Assembly (NCBI GenBank): GCA_050084985.1
Contig: JBITNC010000002.1
Span: 5,518,001-5,582,000, forward strand
Direction: 5' to 3'
DNA: 64,000 nucleotides
DNA from: Nageia nagi
Lineage: Eukaryota > Pinophyta
Each line of letters starts with the position of its first letter. Within the stretch, counting starts at the first letter, position 1. The notes beneath the pieces are model-generated. The model worked only from the letters and a program-made list of their open reading frames with translations. It was not told the DNA's origin and did no database searches. Of the stretch, positions 38,119 through 50,800 are shown in pieces. The translations under genes and the position numbers were made by a program.

Positions 38119-39224
38119 GTGTGCATTGGTTTTAGATATGCACACAATAGACAATTGTTTATGTTATGTTTTACGGATTATAAAAACATCATGATAAAAG
38201 GCAAACAAATCTCCAAGTTCATACTTAATAACCGCTTGACTTTGAGTTTGTATAGCTCATTTTCAAAGCATGAATTTCTTTCTTCTGTTGAAACTAGATT
38301 TGCTTCAAATTTTATCACTTTACAAAGTGAATTAATGGAGAGAATAGCATTAAGAAAAGTGATAATGATAGTGAGTGAAGAATGGGGTCAATCCAAGCTT
38401 TCTCAAAAAAGCCACTCAAAAGAAATTGAAAAAATTATCTTAAGAAGTGACTTTTGAGAGGGGGTTGAAAAGATTCTAAAGTTGTTTGAACCACTTGTTC
38501 GAATTTTGATAATGGTTGATGGTGACAAGCTTTGCATGAGCTTTGTGTATGAAAGAATGGAAAAAGCAAAAAAAGCAATTCAAAAATCAATTCCCAATGA
38601 TTGGTGAATTGTATTTGGCAAATTATTGACAACAAATAGCTCATGCTTTACCACCATTTACATGCAATTACTCGCTATCTAGATTCCAAATTAGTAGAGG
38701 TGGATCATGATGGAGATGATAAGATTAAATCAAGCTTATTTGAAACAATAGAAATGTTGATTTGTAATGAAGATAACAAAGAGAAAATGCGAAAGCAACT
38801 TACTATTTTTAAAAATAAAAGAAAATGCTCGAATTAAAAGAAGTACAAGTAGATAGAAATGAAATGCATCCAAGTGTATGATGGCAAAATTATGAGGCTT
38901 CTACTCCAAAGTTGCAAAAGCTTGCTATTAGAATATTCAATCAATGTTATAACGCTTCTACATGTGAAATTAAGCACACATGATTTAATCCATCCAAACA
39001 AGAACAGACTTGAGGCTCAAAAATTATCAGATCTTGTCTATTTGCACAGCAATTTGCATTTGCTCACTACTGCTCCTGGGAAACAAGACGATAATTCCCA
39101 CCTTGGTGAACCTTGCTTTGAAGAAAATGAGGACAGCAATAAGGATAATGATGATACAAATGAAAATGATAACAATAGTTTAGATTTGGCGCAAGAAGCA
39201 GGATTTGATTTTGCAGATGTCTAG
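38119..39224 (+). pseudogene. hAT-superfamily transposase relic
   Basis: Part of a hAT DNA-transposon transposase of the type common in plants (DUF659-like, BED-containing family). The first block (38119-38457) has KFILNNRLTLSLYSSFSKHE, VETRFASNFITLQSELMERI and IVSEEWGQSKLS, then ILRSDF and a TGA where Trp is usual (DFW). It continues KILKLFEPLVRILIMVDGDK and YERMEKAKKAIQKSIP. After a frame change come LYHHLHAITRYLDSKLVEVD (38643) and a C-terminal part with KNRLEAQKLSDLVYLHSNLH (38990-39070), the conserved end of the dimerisation region. It ends in an acidic tail at 39224. No terminal inverted repeats were identified. Several frame changes; inactive. Confidence 0.88.
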
Positions 39225-40298
39225 TTAGTAATCATTTGAATACTTTGCAACTTCTGATGAATCTTTGTTGCAAGCTGCAATTTAAAAGTTTTAATCTTTC
39301 AGTTTCAAATTAATATGTAAAACTTTTGGTATTCTAATTTAAATCTCTATGATCAGATAGAGCTTATTATTGTTTAAATTTTCATGTCATTATGTTTAAA
39401 CTTTAAATTCTAATGTTTTGATTCTTGAATTATATATCATTATGTTTAAATTCTGAATCTCCTATATGGGAAATTATATATTTAGTTATATATATTTTTG
39501 TATATTTTCAAATAAAATCGAACTTTTTTCAAAATTTCAAACTTTTTTCATCTTCCATTTGAATCGAACAAACCAAACCTGGTAACTATGGACATTAGAG
39601 AGCCCATTTAAGCTCAATTAAGTAGAAGTTGCCCCCACAGTGAGGTCTGTTAAATACAATTTCTAAAAGTAAAATTTTGGCACAACTGTTGTCAAATAAT
39701 AAACATAGTGTACATCTCCGACTGAAACAGAGCAAGTCCACAACAAGTGGCAAAACCCAGAAACAAATAAGAAATTTAAAAAAGAGTATATATATCACAT
39801 TTCCTCTAGCTTCCCTGAGGTTTAAAAGCACAAGCATCAAATCAACTTTTGTTGACAACAAGAAACCAGTAAAACCATCAGTGCACTTGGAATGACAGCA
39901 ATCTGAAGAAAATCAATCTCCCTCCACAATGTTTTTAATCATTTCTAAATGATATCACGATGAAATCACTAAAGATTCTCGGCACTATGCCTGTGCCATG
40001 ACAATGCAGAGCAGTAACAAACTTATTTGCTTGCCAAACGCTTTTCATAGCATGACTTCTCCTTTCCTGCACATGACTGCATTTCCTTTACTAAATTATT
40101 CAATATACATAATACAATCGATCACAGAATGATATTAAAAATAAATATTTCCTACGGTTTATGGAATCATACTTCTTATTGTTGGGCACAAAGGATCACA
40201 AGGTGTATGATTTGGAAAATTCTTGTATTCCACCATTTGAGAAGTTACCATTCAAAAATGTAGAGAGTATCTGTTTGAATTCCCAGTATAGATGGTTT
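39225..40298. other. 3' flank / 3' UTR of the FYVE gene
   Basis: No frame or element is recognised. Because the FYVE gene ends at 40299 on the minus strand, the right-hand few hundred bases should include its 3' UTR. I did not find a convincing AATAAA signal. Confidence 0.5.
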
Positions 40299-41863
40299 TC
40301 ATGCAACCAGTGACTGTAGCTTCTTCTCGAGCTGCTTTGCTCCACGCAGTGCATCTAAAGCCTCGGCTTGTTTACCTGCACGTTTTAAATTAAGTGCCCT
40401 CAGTTTCTCTGATTTGATCTTTTCTTCAAGTTGAGACCTTTCTTCTTTTAAACCTTTGGTTTTGCCTGCGGATGGTTGTAGGGTTTCGTTTCCAAAGTTA
40501 CTGCGAACAGGGTTAGATACAGATGTCTCTTTGTTTTTGGGATGGATTCCTTTTGTTGGCATCTGGGTAAAAAGATCACTCTCATTCCAGCCAATTCCTT
40601 TCAAAGCAGACAACAACTGGGGATCAAGGAAGTCATCTAATAGATCCCCATCATCATTGCCAATGCCAGCATTGGAAGAATGTACCTGTGAATTGCTACC
40701 AGATAACTCGTCCATCTGACTCTCAAGAGACTTTGCAAGCTCAATTTCAGCTTCAGCCTCATCCACTCTCCCTTCTCGTCTTAAGACAAGAGCACGCCTT
40801 TTATGTGCAAGTGACTCCTGCTGCAGCTTAAAGCGATCTTTGCTTGGACCCTGCTTGTGGATTTGCTGCTTTCTAGTAGAAACATTAGCTTCAAAGCCTA
40901 TAGGTTGTACAATGGGAGCTGCCTTGTCTTCTACTTCATCATTTCTTACCTGTGGTTTTATCAACTGTTCAGAAACATTAACTTTAGCTGGTGCCTGAGA
41001 TGATGACAACTCTTGTTTGCCACTACTGTACTCGATCTCCCCTTCCCTTTCTAGTAATTTGGCAAGACGCAGCTCCTCTTTGGCTTCTTGTAACTTGCCT
41101 TCTCGTTTTAGTTGAAGAGCCTTTCTTTTATGAGATAATATTTCTTCTTTCAAATTCTGAAATTGGGGAGCACTGGGGGACACATGAACCTTTGTAGTTT
41201 CTGCATCAGATTTAGTTGTGTTGATCTTATTGGGAATATCAGCAGCATTAAATGCCAAATTTGTTTCCTTCTGTGTGATTGTGTCATGTTGCATGGGTCT
41301 TTCTGAAAGAGCACTGGATGACAAAGAAAGATTTGTAGTTTCTGAACCAGATTTACTTGTGTTCGTCTTATTGGAAACATCAGCAGCATTTAGCACCACA
41401 GTTCTCGCCTCCTGTGTGATTGAGTCGTGTTGCACGCATTTTTCTGAATTAGCTATGGCATGGACTTTAGTTATATTTTTTCCAATACAAATACCACTTG
41501 TCGTAGCTACAAAATTATTCCCTTGCTTACTGTCCCTCCTTTTCCCAAAATTTTCTACCTGTTCCAAACTGGATGGCTTCCAAGTATCACCGGTAAGCAA
41601 ATCCATGACATTTAGAGATTGGTTCTCTGCATCAAGATGACATGTGGCATTATAAGTTTTCCAATACAAATTCAAATCCTCCAAATAAGCACTAAATTTA
41701 ATTTGGCAATACACACCTGATGCAATATTTGCGCTTTCCTTTTCTTTTGCATTAATTGGCAACCATATATCTTTTTTGTCATATAATCCACCACTACCAG
41801 TTCTTTCACTTTTCATCAGTATTTGGCCTTTTGCATTGCTTGGGTCAGTAGAAGCCTTAGAAA
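40299..41863 (-). CDS. FYVE gene last exon, three hairpin repeats
   Basis: 1565 nt, separated from the previous exon by a 112-nt intron (41864-41975; acceptor TTTACTGCAG). The junction codon is Val, then SKASTDPSNAKGQILMKSER. Hairpin repeats lie near 41160-41030, 40840-40710 and 40445-40305. A D-P-Q...GIGWNESDLF motif is at about 40640-40575. The protein ends LEKKLQSLVA with TGA at 40301-40299. Between 41480 and 41170 two stretches repeat the pattern MQHDTITQ / CVQHDSITQ...NAAD-NKTN/INT, a local duplication of about 50 codons. Confidence 0.92.
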
Positions 41864-44800
41864 CTGCAGTAAATATACAAGCATGTGAGATAACGCTTTG
41901 ATATTGTCCTTATTGCAGTATAATTTAAAGCATTGGGAACCTTGGAACTAAGTTTGCATTCAAAAAACAATTTACCTCCATGAGTTAGACTGAAGTCTTC
42001 AAGTAAAGTCTGTGAGGAAGATGGACCAGTATTGGATAGTTGAAAAGAGGTTGATAAAACATTTCTTTTGGTTTCATCATTGTCATCACTCGAACCCAGA
42101 TTCCTCGCTGCTATGAGCACGGGAGGATCCAGCATATTTTGTTCTGACAGTCTTTCAGCATCTTTATCCACGTTAAAAGATAGAACCGTCGAGTCAAGAA
42201 CTCTTCCTTTTGAGCCTGGCATAGAGCCGTCTTGCAAAATACCTCCCTGAGTATTTGGAGTCTTCTGTGATGTTTCCATTTCTTCCAATTTCTTCTCTAG
42301 TATTTGCCCTTTACTCAACTCTGCATCTGCTTCCTCAAGTCGCCCTTCACGTCTAAGAGCAAGAGCCTTTCTTTTCAGCCCCAATAGTTCCTTCTGCAGC
42401 TCGCCTTTGGTTTTGGGTTTATGGAATGGGGATGCCATTGAGGAATGATAAGAAGATTGTGCTTGAGAAACATCCTGACTTTCAACATTGATTATTGAGA
42501 CTCTTTCCTGATCTGCTTCTTGCCAACCAAGGCCACTTAGCTCTTTGGAAAGTTCAGGGTCCCCCATGTCTTCATCAGTTACTTCAATCTTGTCATCTTC
42601 CACATTCAGAGACAATACCCCCAAATCAGTCTCCTTTACTTTTTTTCTTGGTTTAGATTTGCCTTGGAAAGCACCTACCTTAATATTTTGAGTATTCAGC
42701 GAATTTTCTAGCTCTTCTAGTTGTTTTTGTAATAGTTGCCCTTTATTCAACTCTGCATCTGCCTCCTCAATTCTCCCTTCACGTCTAAGAGCAAGAGCCT
42801 TCCTTTTCAAGCCTAATAGTTCCTTCTGCAGTTCTGTTTTGGTCTTTGACATCTTGAATGGAGATGCCACTGAAGAAATATTACCAGATTGTGGATGAAA
42901 ATTGTTACGACTTTCAGAAATATATTTCTTGAAACGCTCTCTTGATCAGCTTCTTGCCAACCCATATCTTTTAGCACCTTGGCAAGTTCAGGATCAACCA
43001 TATCTTCATCAGTTATCTCAATTGTCTCATTGTCTTCATCTTGTAAACTTGAGAAGCTTGTTTTTCCTGCTAAGTTTCTTATTTTCCCTGTATTCCCTGA
43101 ACCTGGTCTTTTAATGTCTAATGGATTGTAAGTCTCAAACTTTGAATTAGCATCATGCACTGATTGCTCCAACTGTAGATCTTCAAGCTCCTTTTCAAGC
43201 ACCTTTGATTGCCGCAGCTTTTCCTTTGCCTCAGCAACATTACCTGCACGCTTAAAGGCAAGAGCTTCCCTCTTAAGAGATAATACCTTTTGCTGCAAAG
43301 CAGCTCTATCACGCTGTTGAAGGAAAGTTACAGCAACAGGATCTTGTGTTGAAGACCTAGGACCATCTTCAAAATATGGATTATCCCCAGGCATATTCAA
43401 CAGTTCTTCAGAATCCTCCTCTTCCCATCCCATTGATCTCAAGGCTAAAGCAATTTCTGGATCATGGATATCGTCATCTGTTACATCAATACCTGTATTC
43501 TCATCAAACTCATCTCCCATGACTGCAAATTGGCTTAGCTCAAAAACTGGATCTTCTCCAAGCTTCAATCCCAAGCCTCCTAAGGGTTTTGCATCTTTTG
43601 ATTCACTATCCAAGCTACGTATCAGTGAGGCAAGTTCATCATCGGACTCCACTTCCTGCCCAAATATTTCTTGCTCTTCCAGTTGCTTTTCTAAGAGTTT
43701 GGCTTTCTTCAATTCTTCTTTTGCTTCCGTGAGTTTACCTTCACGCTTCAATGCAAGGGCCTTCCTTTTATGTGCAAGCACTTGTGACCGATCAATACCA
43801 CTAGAAGATTCATTTCCACGGCTTCTCACTTTAGAATTATGAGATTCGCCTAGAAGACTTGATAATTCACCTTCTAGGCTCACCTTACTTGTCTTTCTAT
43901 CACCATCCTGCAAATCATCCTCCGTCCATCCCAGCTCTTTAAGTGCACTAGATATGTCATCTTTTTCATCCTTACCTTGTCCAGATGATTTCTTTTTCTT
44001 TGCTTCTACATGCAATTCCAATTTGTGACCATCATTAAATGTGTCTGGAATCTTCCTTTCTGAATCTCCAGGATCTTCTTGTTTTTTATCCATGCTGTCA
44101 AAGCCAGCAGAAGCAGCTCTTCTGCGGCTTTTTCTCAAAGATAGCTCTAAAGCTTCAGCACGCCGTTCAAGCTCCTTGCCTCGTTTGAATGCTTGCAGTG
44201 CTTCCTCACCTTTTCCTTCTTTCTTGAGAATATGGTATTTTTTCTTCTCCTCCTGGGCCTGCTGGCGCAATTCATCAGGTGTAGACAAATCCTTCTCGAT
44301 GCCACTCTGTATTGAACCATTTAATGAGCTACTTTCTGATAATTCATGCTTTCTATTGTGTCTTGTGCCCTCATCTTCATGCAATATTGAACTGGAAGAA
44401 TCGGCTACAACACTTGAATCATCAACAGATGCAATGCTTGAAAGGTCATCAAAGGAGTCATTGCCTGTTGAACTTTGAAGTCTCAAATCAGAGCCAAGTA
44501 TCTGTTGTACTATTTCATTCTCAGAGTTTGCAGGCATTCTTGAAGAACCTGCCAATTCTAAGCATAAGACCACTTGTTTGATTGTCGTGACCAAGACTAA
44601 TTGGCTTCAATCATGTCAAGTTTTCAGAAATGATATTGAAGAACACAGAATAGCCAATCTCTGATATATTTTATTTTAATTTAATTGATTAACAAACATG
44701 GGTAGGCAAGTACATAGTGTCCAAACTGAGTTTATTCTAATGGCAACCGGCCAACTAAAATACAAATGAGAATTAAGAATAACACAAAAATAATTTCATA

Positions 44801-47800
44801 GAATAGCTCAATATAAGATGTGATACCTTTTTTAATGTCATCTCAATTTATTTGTCTCTTGCCATATTGTTAAAGCACAAAATAGAATAGCAGTCCAGAA
44901 ACAATTTGAGGAGAGTTTATGGCTTCTATAGAGGAGCGATTTCCTCTAACACAACTAAACTCTAGAAATACAATACAGTACACACACTGCAATGAAGAAG
45001 TAATTAGATTCTGGTTAGCCACTTCCCATGAAAAAGGGGCAAAAGGCACCATTTAAAGAGTGCCTTTTCCTTGTAAAGAACATGAGGAGACAGAATGACA
45101 TAGTAAATAGGATGACTGGAAATAAAGGAATCCTTTGAAAGGGTCGATAAGTTCTAGTCCGTTCATCAGACTAGTTATTCTACATTTGACCAGAACCTAT
45201 TCATCATAAACTAGTAGATAACTTCTTTTTAAGGAATTCCCTCTTTGAAGATGGGATGAAACCCGAAGTGGCTTCTATATACCCGCTAACATAATTTTAA
45301 AAATCCCATTCTGAAGGTGGAAATGCCTGTCAAGAGAGACGAGGAATTTGTACATGATATAGAGCAGCATACTATGGTTCACATGACGAATGATAGGAGA
45401 AGACAGCTCCCTATTAAAGACAGCTCATATATCAGAAAGGGAGAATCCACTTGGTAGCAAGTGAAATGGAGGCTTTAAAACATAGTATAGAATTTCATTA
45501 TACCCATAAAAACAACGAGGAGGTGAAGCATGACACAAGGAAGTTGCTCATCCATCCTACATACTTTGCCAACAGAAAGAACGTGACATATATTGCTTAT
45601 CAGACCCCACTTTGGAGCAACTTCTCCCAGTATTTCATCATCAACTATCTTGTGTCGCCAGTATCTTGGAGCAGAAGTGAAGGATGAGCCGGCTAAAGGC
45701 CTCCATAATTTTAATGGCTTGAGGAAAGATAGATGATAAGAGAACTATGAGCATCTTTCTTGGATTCGATTATGTGAGAAAGGCCTATCAACTCTATGGC
45801 CATCTGGCCTGTCAGCTACATGCAACTTGAGATGTAATCTTTTATGAAGGAATATGAGCTAAAACCATGTTGATTGACCCTTCACACGTCAAGTTCACCA
45901 TAAGGAATAAAACAGTCAACAACCTTCATAATCAGATTGATGATCTTTTATGTCAAAATGTGCTAGAGCTTCAATAAAGTAATGAGATTGATGATCTTCA
46001 CCATAACAACTTGAAACAAATCAGATTGAAAAGAAGATGCCCAAGTGGAACATTAGAACGATTGTTGGAGTCATTTTCCTGACCAGTCAAGAAAAAAGAA
46101 ATTTAAAGATGAAATCACAGATGAGCGTCATTGCTTCTGGATCCATAGAATAAGCATTTGTAAATGCCAGCAGAAAGTTGAAGTTGCAAAAGTACATGGA
46201 CAAAGAGATGAAGACGATAAAAAGAGTAAAATTTTGGGTGTACTACCACAACCAGATGGTATGAAAGTTGTTTGCTTTGGATTGGTTTACATGACCCAAT
46301 TGAAAATTGACAAGACTAGAGACAGATATAGGCACAACTTACTATCAACTTCGACAATTCAAACGAAATGTGTCAACTTTGAGGAGACTTCTGCACCAGT
46401 GCAGCAATGATCTCTATTAAAAATAACATTTGCTGCAGAGTTTAAGCGGAAAGTTCTACAGTTGGTTGTGAAGAATGGATTTCTAATGTTGACTTAGTAT
46501 AAGACAATAACATTAAGCAGCTCCAAGATACTTGAGGCAAGAAGAAAAATATATAAATGTTCAAAGGTGATCGACCTTAAATCTTGTGCAAATATAAAGT
46601 GATATCAACATAAGACTACTTGAACTCAAGTAAATATAACGTGATATCAACATCAGACTACTTGAACTCAAGTTGATGTGGGTTTAGGAGTATTGGAATG
46701 TTAACCCACACTACACGAAAAATACTCTAACAAGAGGACGACTAGTTCAGTGGCAGAGTGCCCATGTTGGTAATCAGGAGGTCTTTAGTTTGGATCCTAG
46801 CAGGATCAAAGGTTTCTAATGCTTTCATGGAAATGATAATAACTTTATTCATATTGTAAAGCAATTTTATTAAGCATGCATTCCCTTGAACAAAAAGGGT
46901 AAACATATAGCCTGAAGCTTTTATCGCACAAAAATTCAGTATCCGTAAGTGTTGTGATTCTGCTGCCAGAAAACAAGCAGGTGAGCCATATACAATTTAG
47001 ATTACCCATACAAATAAAACAAACAAATTCGTAATAATTACCTTGGAAGTAAGAATGATTGATTGTAGAGGAATCAATTTTCTTGAAAGCCAGAATACTT
47101 TAGTAGGTAAAAAACACTTGCCATGTGAAAACGGAAGTTTTTGTCCAAACATTTCCTTACTGTCAAAATAAATTAGAAAACTAAGAAAGCCTTGTCTGAT
47201 ATTTGCTGAATATTTGGTAGTGGGAGCAACCACATTTAAAAAAATATATAATAACCAATTATCCAAAAGTCAAAGCTAAGGAAGTTTAAAAGATTTAAAT
47301 TCCTCGCTAAAGCTACAAAAAAAAAATATCAATTCTGTAAAGAATTGGCTTTGATACCACTTTTAAAATTTGACATGGACACAAATAAAAATTTACTCAA
47401 AGATTAACACAACTTGAAGCATGTAATATATACTATAAAAGTTATATCTAATGGAACCCATGGAGAGACAAGGATAAAGTCAACACCTCTTTGTAGTAAT
47501 ACATATTTTTACATGGTTCTCTCTATCATGGAGGACTACACACTTTCAGCAGAATGTTCACATCCATAGAGGTATCACAGCAGTACCTCTCACTCATGGA
47601 GACCAATCCAACAATACCACTCACATATTTCATCTAGATACATTACATGCACTGGCTTACGCTTTTTGTTCATTGCAAGCATATTCTTAAGTATAAAATG
47701 TTGGAGACATTCCGGATACTTTAAACTGTGTCTTCATCCATTATATATCAGTTCTCTGAAATAACTCTTCAACTTCCCTATGTTGACCTGTCATCAATAT

Positions 47801-50800
47801 GGAGATTGTCAGTATTTTTCAGTCCGTCCGTCAGAACATGTTTTGTGACCTATATTTTTATTTTTCCAGACACTATGTTTATAGACAAAACCACCAGTAT
47901 AAAAAGCTTTTCCAGAAAATTCTTCCATGCAATTCTGTTGAATTGTTTCCACCAACGTACATACCTATGATAATTTTCAGTATCAATTTTTTGTTTCATC
48001 ATGTTCTCGTTAAGAAGAGCTTTCCAACAAATATTCACAAAGATCAAATGAAGATACGGTTAGAAGTTATAACCTTTGGATGTTGATCTATCCAAAATTG
48101 GCCAATCAACTATTCAATCAATAGAACATGTTCTATCTGAGTGAGTCTCATCTGTTCCCAGAGGAAGAACAAATCTCTCATCATAGAGAGAGTGAGCCCC
48201 TTGATATAGAATGGGGGAATCAGAAACCTATTTATGACATATCAGCATGCAACGAAATCTCGCATAACAGACTGCAATTTGCAGTAATAGATGGAGAAAT
48301 GAATATCTCAGATAATAAATCAATAGGGTAAGGAAATGCGTTAGTCGATGATGATCACTACATTCACAATGCATCTATTTATAATAGATCACTAGCACTA
48401 ATCCCTATGCTCCAGGCCTAACCTTAATACTATCAATTCTAAGGACTCAAGCCAATCAAGTATAACATAGCTAACCTGATTAATTGGCGTTGTTACATAC
48501 ACTCCCTCTTTAGAAAGCTGTATCCTCAAAGATTAAAAATTCAGGAGAATACATCTAGTTCCCATGTAGCATCCCCTTTCCGTAAGTCTTTCCACTTGAT
48601 GAGCTCCAGAACCATTTGTCCTTCTTTATTCAATAATTCTGGAATTAGCATTTAGTGTTGCAATTTTTGCCCAAGAACATGTTTAAGACAAGAAACATAA
48701 AAAATTGGACAAATTTTGGATTCTGGTGGCAGTTATAATGGATAAGCCACTTGTCCAATCCTTCAAACCACTTGGAAGGGTTTATGAAATCTTGCAGCCA
48801 ATTTTTGCTTTGTCTTGGTTGAGTAATGCTTGTTTGTATCATTGAAGCCTCAAGAATACCATATCTCTTACTATAAAATGTCCGTTCTAACCTATGTTGA
48901 TCCTTTTGTTGTAGCATCTTATTTTGTGCTTGGCAAAGATTATCTTTGAAAGAAATTAAGTATATTAATGTCTTTGGGTAACCAAAAGCAGTCATGATCG
49001 TGAAACCAAAAAACCCCTACTAAGCATCATCTAAAGAAAGCATAAAAAGGGTGACAAGCAAATACATCCATACAAAAGACCAAACCCTGAAGAGTGGGAC
49101 AAACAAAATCAAAGTCAGCTAGAGGGAGGTAATCCTGAACCTCTCCGAGGGCAAAGCATGGTCGTGCTCTCTACCTCGGGGAGGGATCATTCTGGTCCTT
49201 GGGGGATGTGTCTATGGTATTCCTGCTGGAAGAGAAAAAGGATGTGATCTATTGAATCCTCAATGGATCCTGGGTGCCCTGGATACATCTCCTAGTCTGA
49301 AGTAGGGGGTGTGACTTCTCATCTTGACATCTCCTATGAGCCCCCTTGAGAGAAGAGGCTCAAAAGAAGGATGTAATACATCAGTCCTTTGTCGACTACC
49401 AAGTAAGAGCTAGAAGCCACCTCCCTAAATGGAAGGTCTCTCAAAAGTGTAGAGCCAAGCAACGTTGATCTGGATACTGGAGGAATGTAGCTAATGAACT
49501 ATGGGAATCCCAAAACAGGCAATGGTATCGGTCATAGATCTCGTAGTAGATTGAGCACTAGAAGACAAAGGGATCTTCAAACTGAATCTCAAGAGAGCAA
49601 AGGTGACAAACTCACAAATCCCAGGCTATGTGGTGGTCGATCTCAATCCTCAGCTGGAGGAAGCATACTCGAAACTGTCCAAGAGGCATCCTCAATCCAA
49701 GAGGGAGATGTATGTTGATGTAGCCAGGTGAGGAGATCAATCCTCTCTCAATTTGAAGATAACGTTGTGCATATTGATCGAACATGGGTGTCAACGACTA
49801 TGGTGGAGAAACACTAATTCTTATCAATCTTCAATTCATCAAAACTTTAATCAGTTATACCTTTGCTCTTGGATTTCAATTCTTGTTCCTTGGCTTTAAC
49901 TAGTACTTGCTGGAACTTTTATCAATACTTTTCTTGGGCATCTAAATTTATTCTTCAATATTCTTCCCTACTAACATTTCTCTTCATTTTTTCACTTGCA
50001 TTTATGATATATCTCCAACAAATCATTTATCTGCAAGGCATATCATACTTCAGATCATTGTACTCAAAAACCAAATATTCAAACACTTACACCTATTTAA
50101 GTAAACTTAGCATTTTCTTCTTGCAGTTTCTTCCTTGCAAGCCATCACTTCAGGAAAGGGGTTTATTTGAGCTCAATCCAGCAAGCTCTACAAATCACTT
50201 AGGGAATAACGTCATTGGCTTAATCAATTCCCTCAATGCAGCAAAAGTTGTACATGTACTTAAAAGCTTCCAACTTTTTCATACATGTGATTAGTTTTCC
50301 ATGTGTTCACTCTCTCTTGAAGATCGTCAACACAATTGGACTGTTAATGCTCTTCCATGTCTTTGGCCTGTATATTTCCATAAGGCTTGCTTTCGTCATC
50401 TTGTCTACGTGGCTAGGCACCAACCTCAACATGATAATTGACGTGTAATGACTTTAAAAATTGCCCCACATCTCCATCTTGAACTGCATGTGGCTAAATA
50501 TCTTCATTTGTTCAAACCTCCAAGTTCTTTTCATCTTCAATGCACTCTTTCATGGCTGCAACTGAATTCATTATTCATGTCTTCAGACACCCTTCCAATA
50601 CATTCTTTCTTCTCATAAGGGAATCCTCCCTACTGGTTGTCTTCTTCCTAATCTTGATTCTTCTACTCTTTCCAATCGTTCCTTGCAATGTTTGTCAGCT
50701 CCACAAAACACAACACCCAACTTGCAACTTGGACAAACTTAACTTTTCAACACAACATATTATAATATGACTCACTTGAACTTGAACGCAAGATCTACTA

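Noticed and set aside
41218-41640. 140-codon plus-strand frame
   Set aside because: It lies antisense to the last exon of the FYVE gene, where the biased codon use of the sense strand leaves the opposite frame open. The same applies to 43519-43842, 44041-44478 and 40456-40719.
42840-42940. small intron to explain the frame change in the FYVE exon
   Set aside because: The GT...AG pairs tried (GTTTCA to CTTCAG, GTAATA to CTTCAG) do not restore the downstream frame or are too short, while a 2-nt insertion aligns exactly with the paralogous module.
49863-50294. 143-codon hydrophobic plus-strand frame as a membrane protein
   Set aside because: Hydrophobicity follows from T-rich DNA; there is no start context, homologous words or neighbouring gene parts, and it is intronic.
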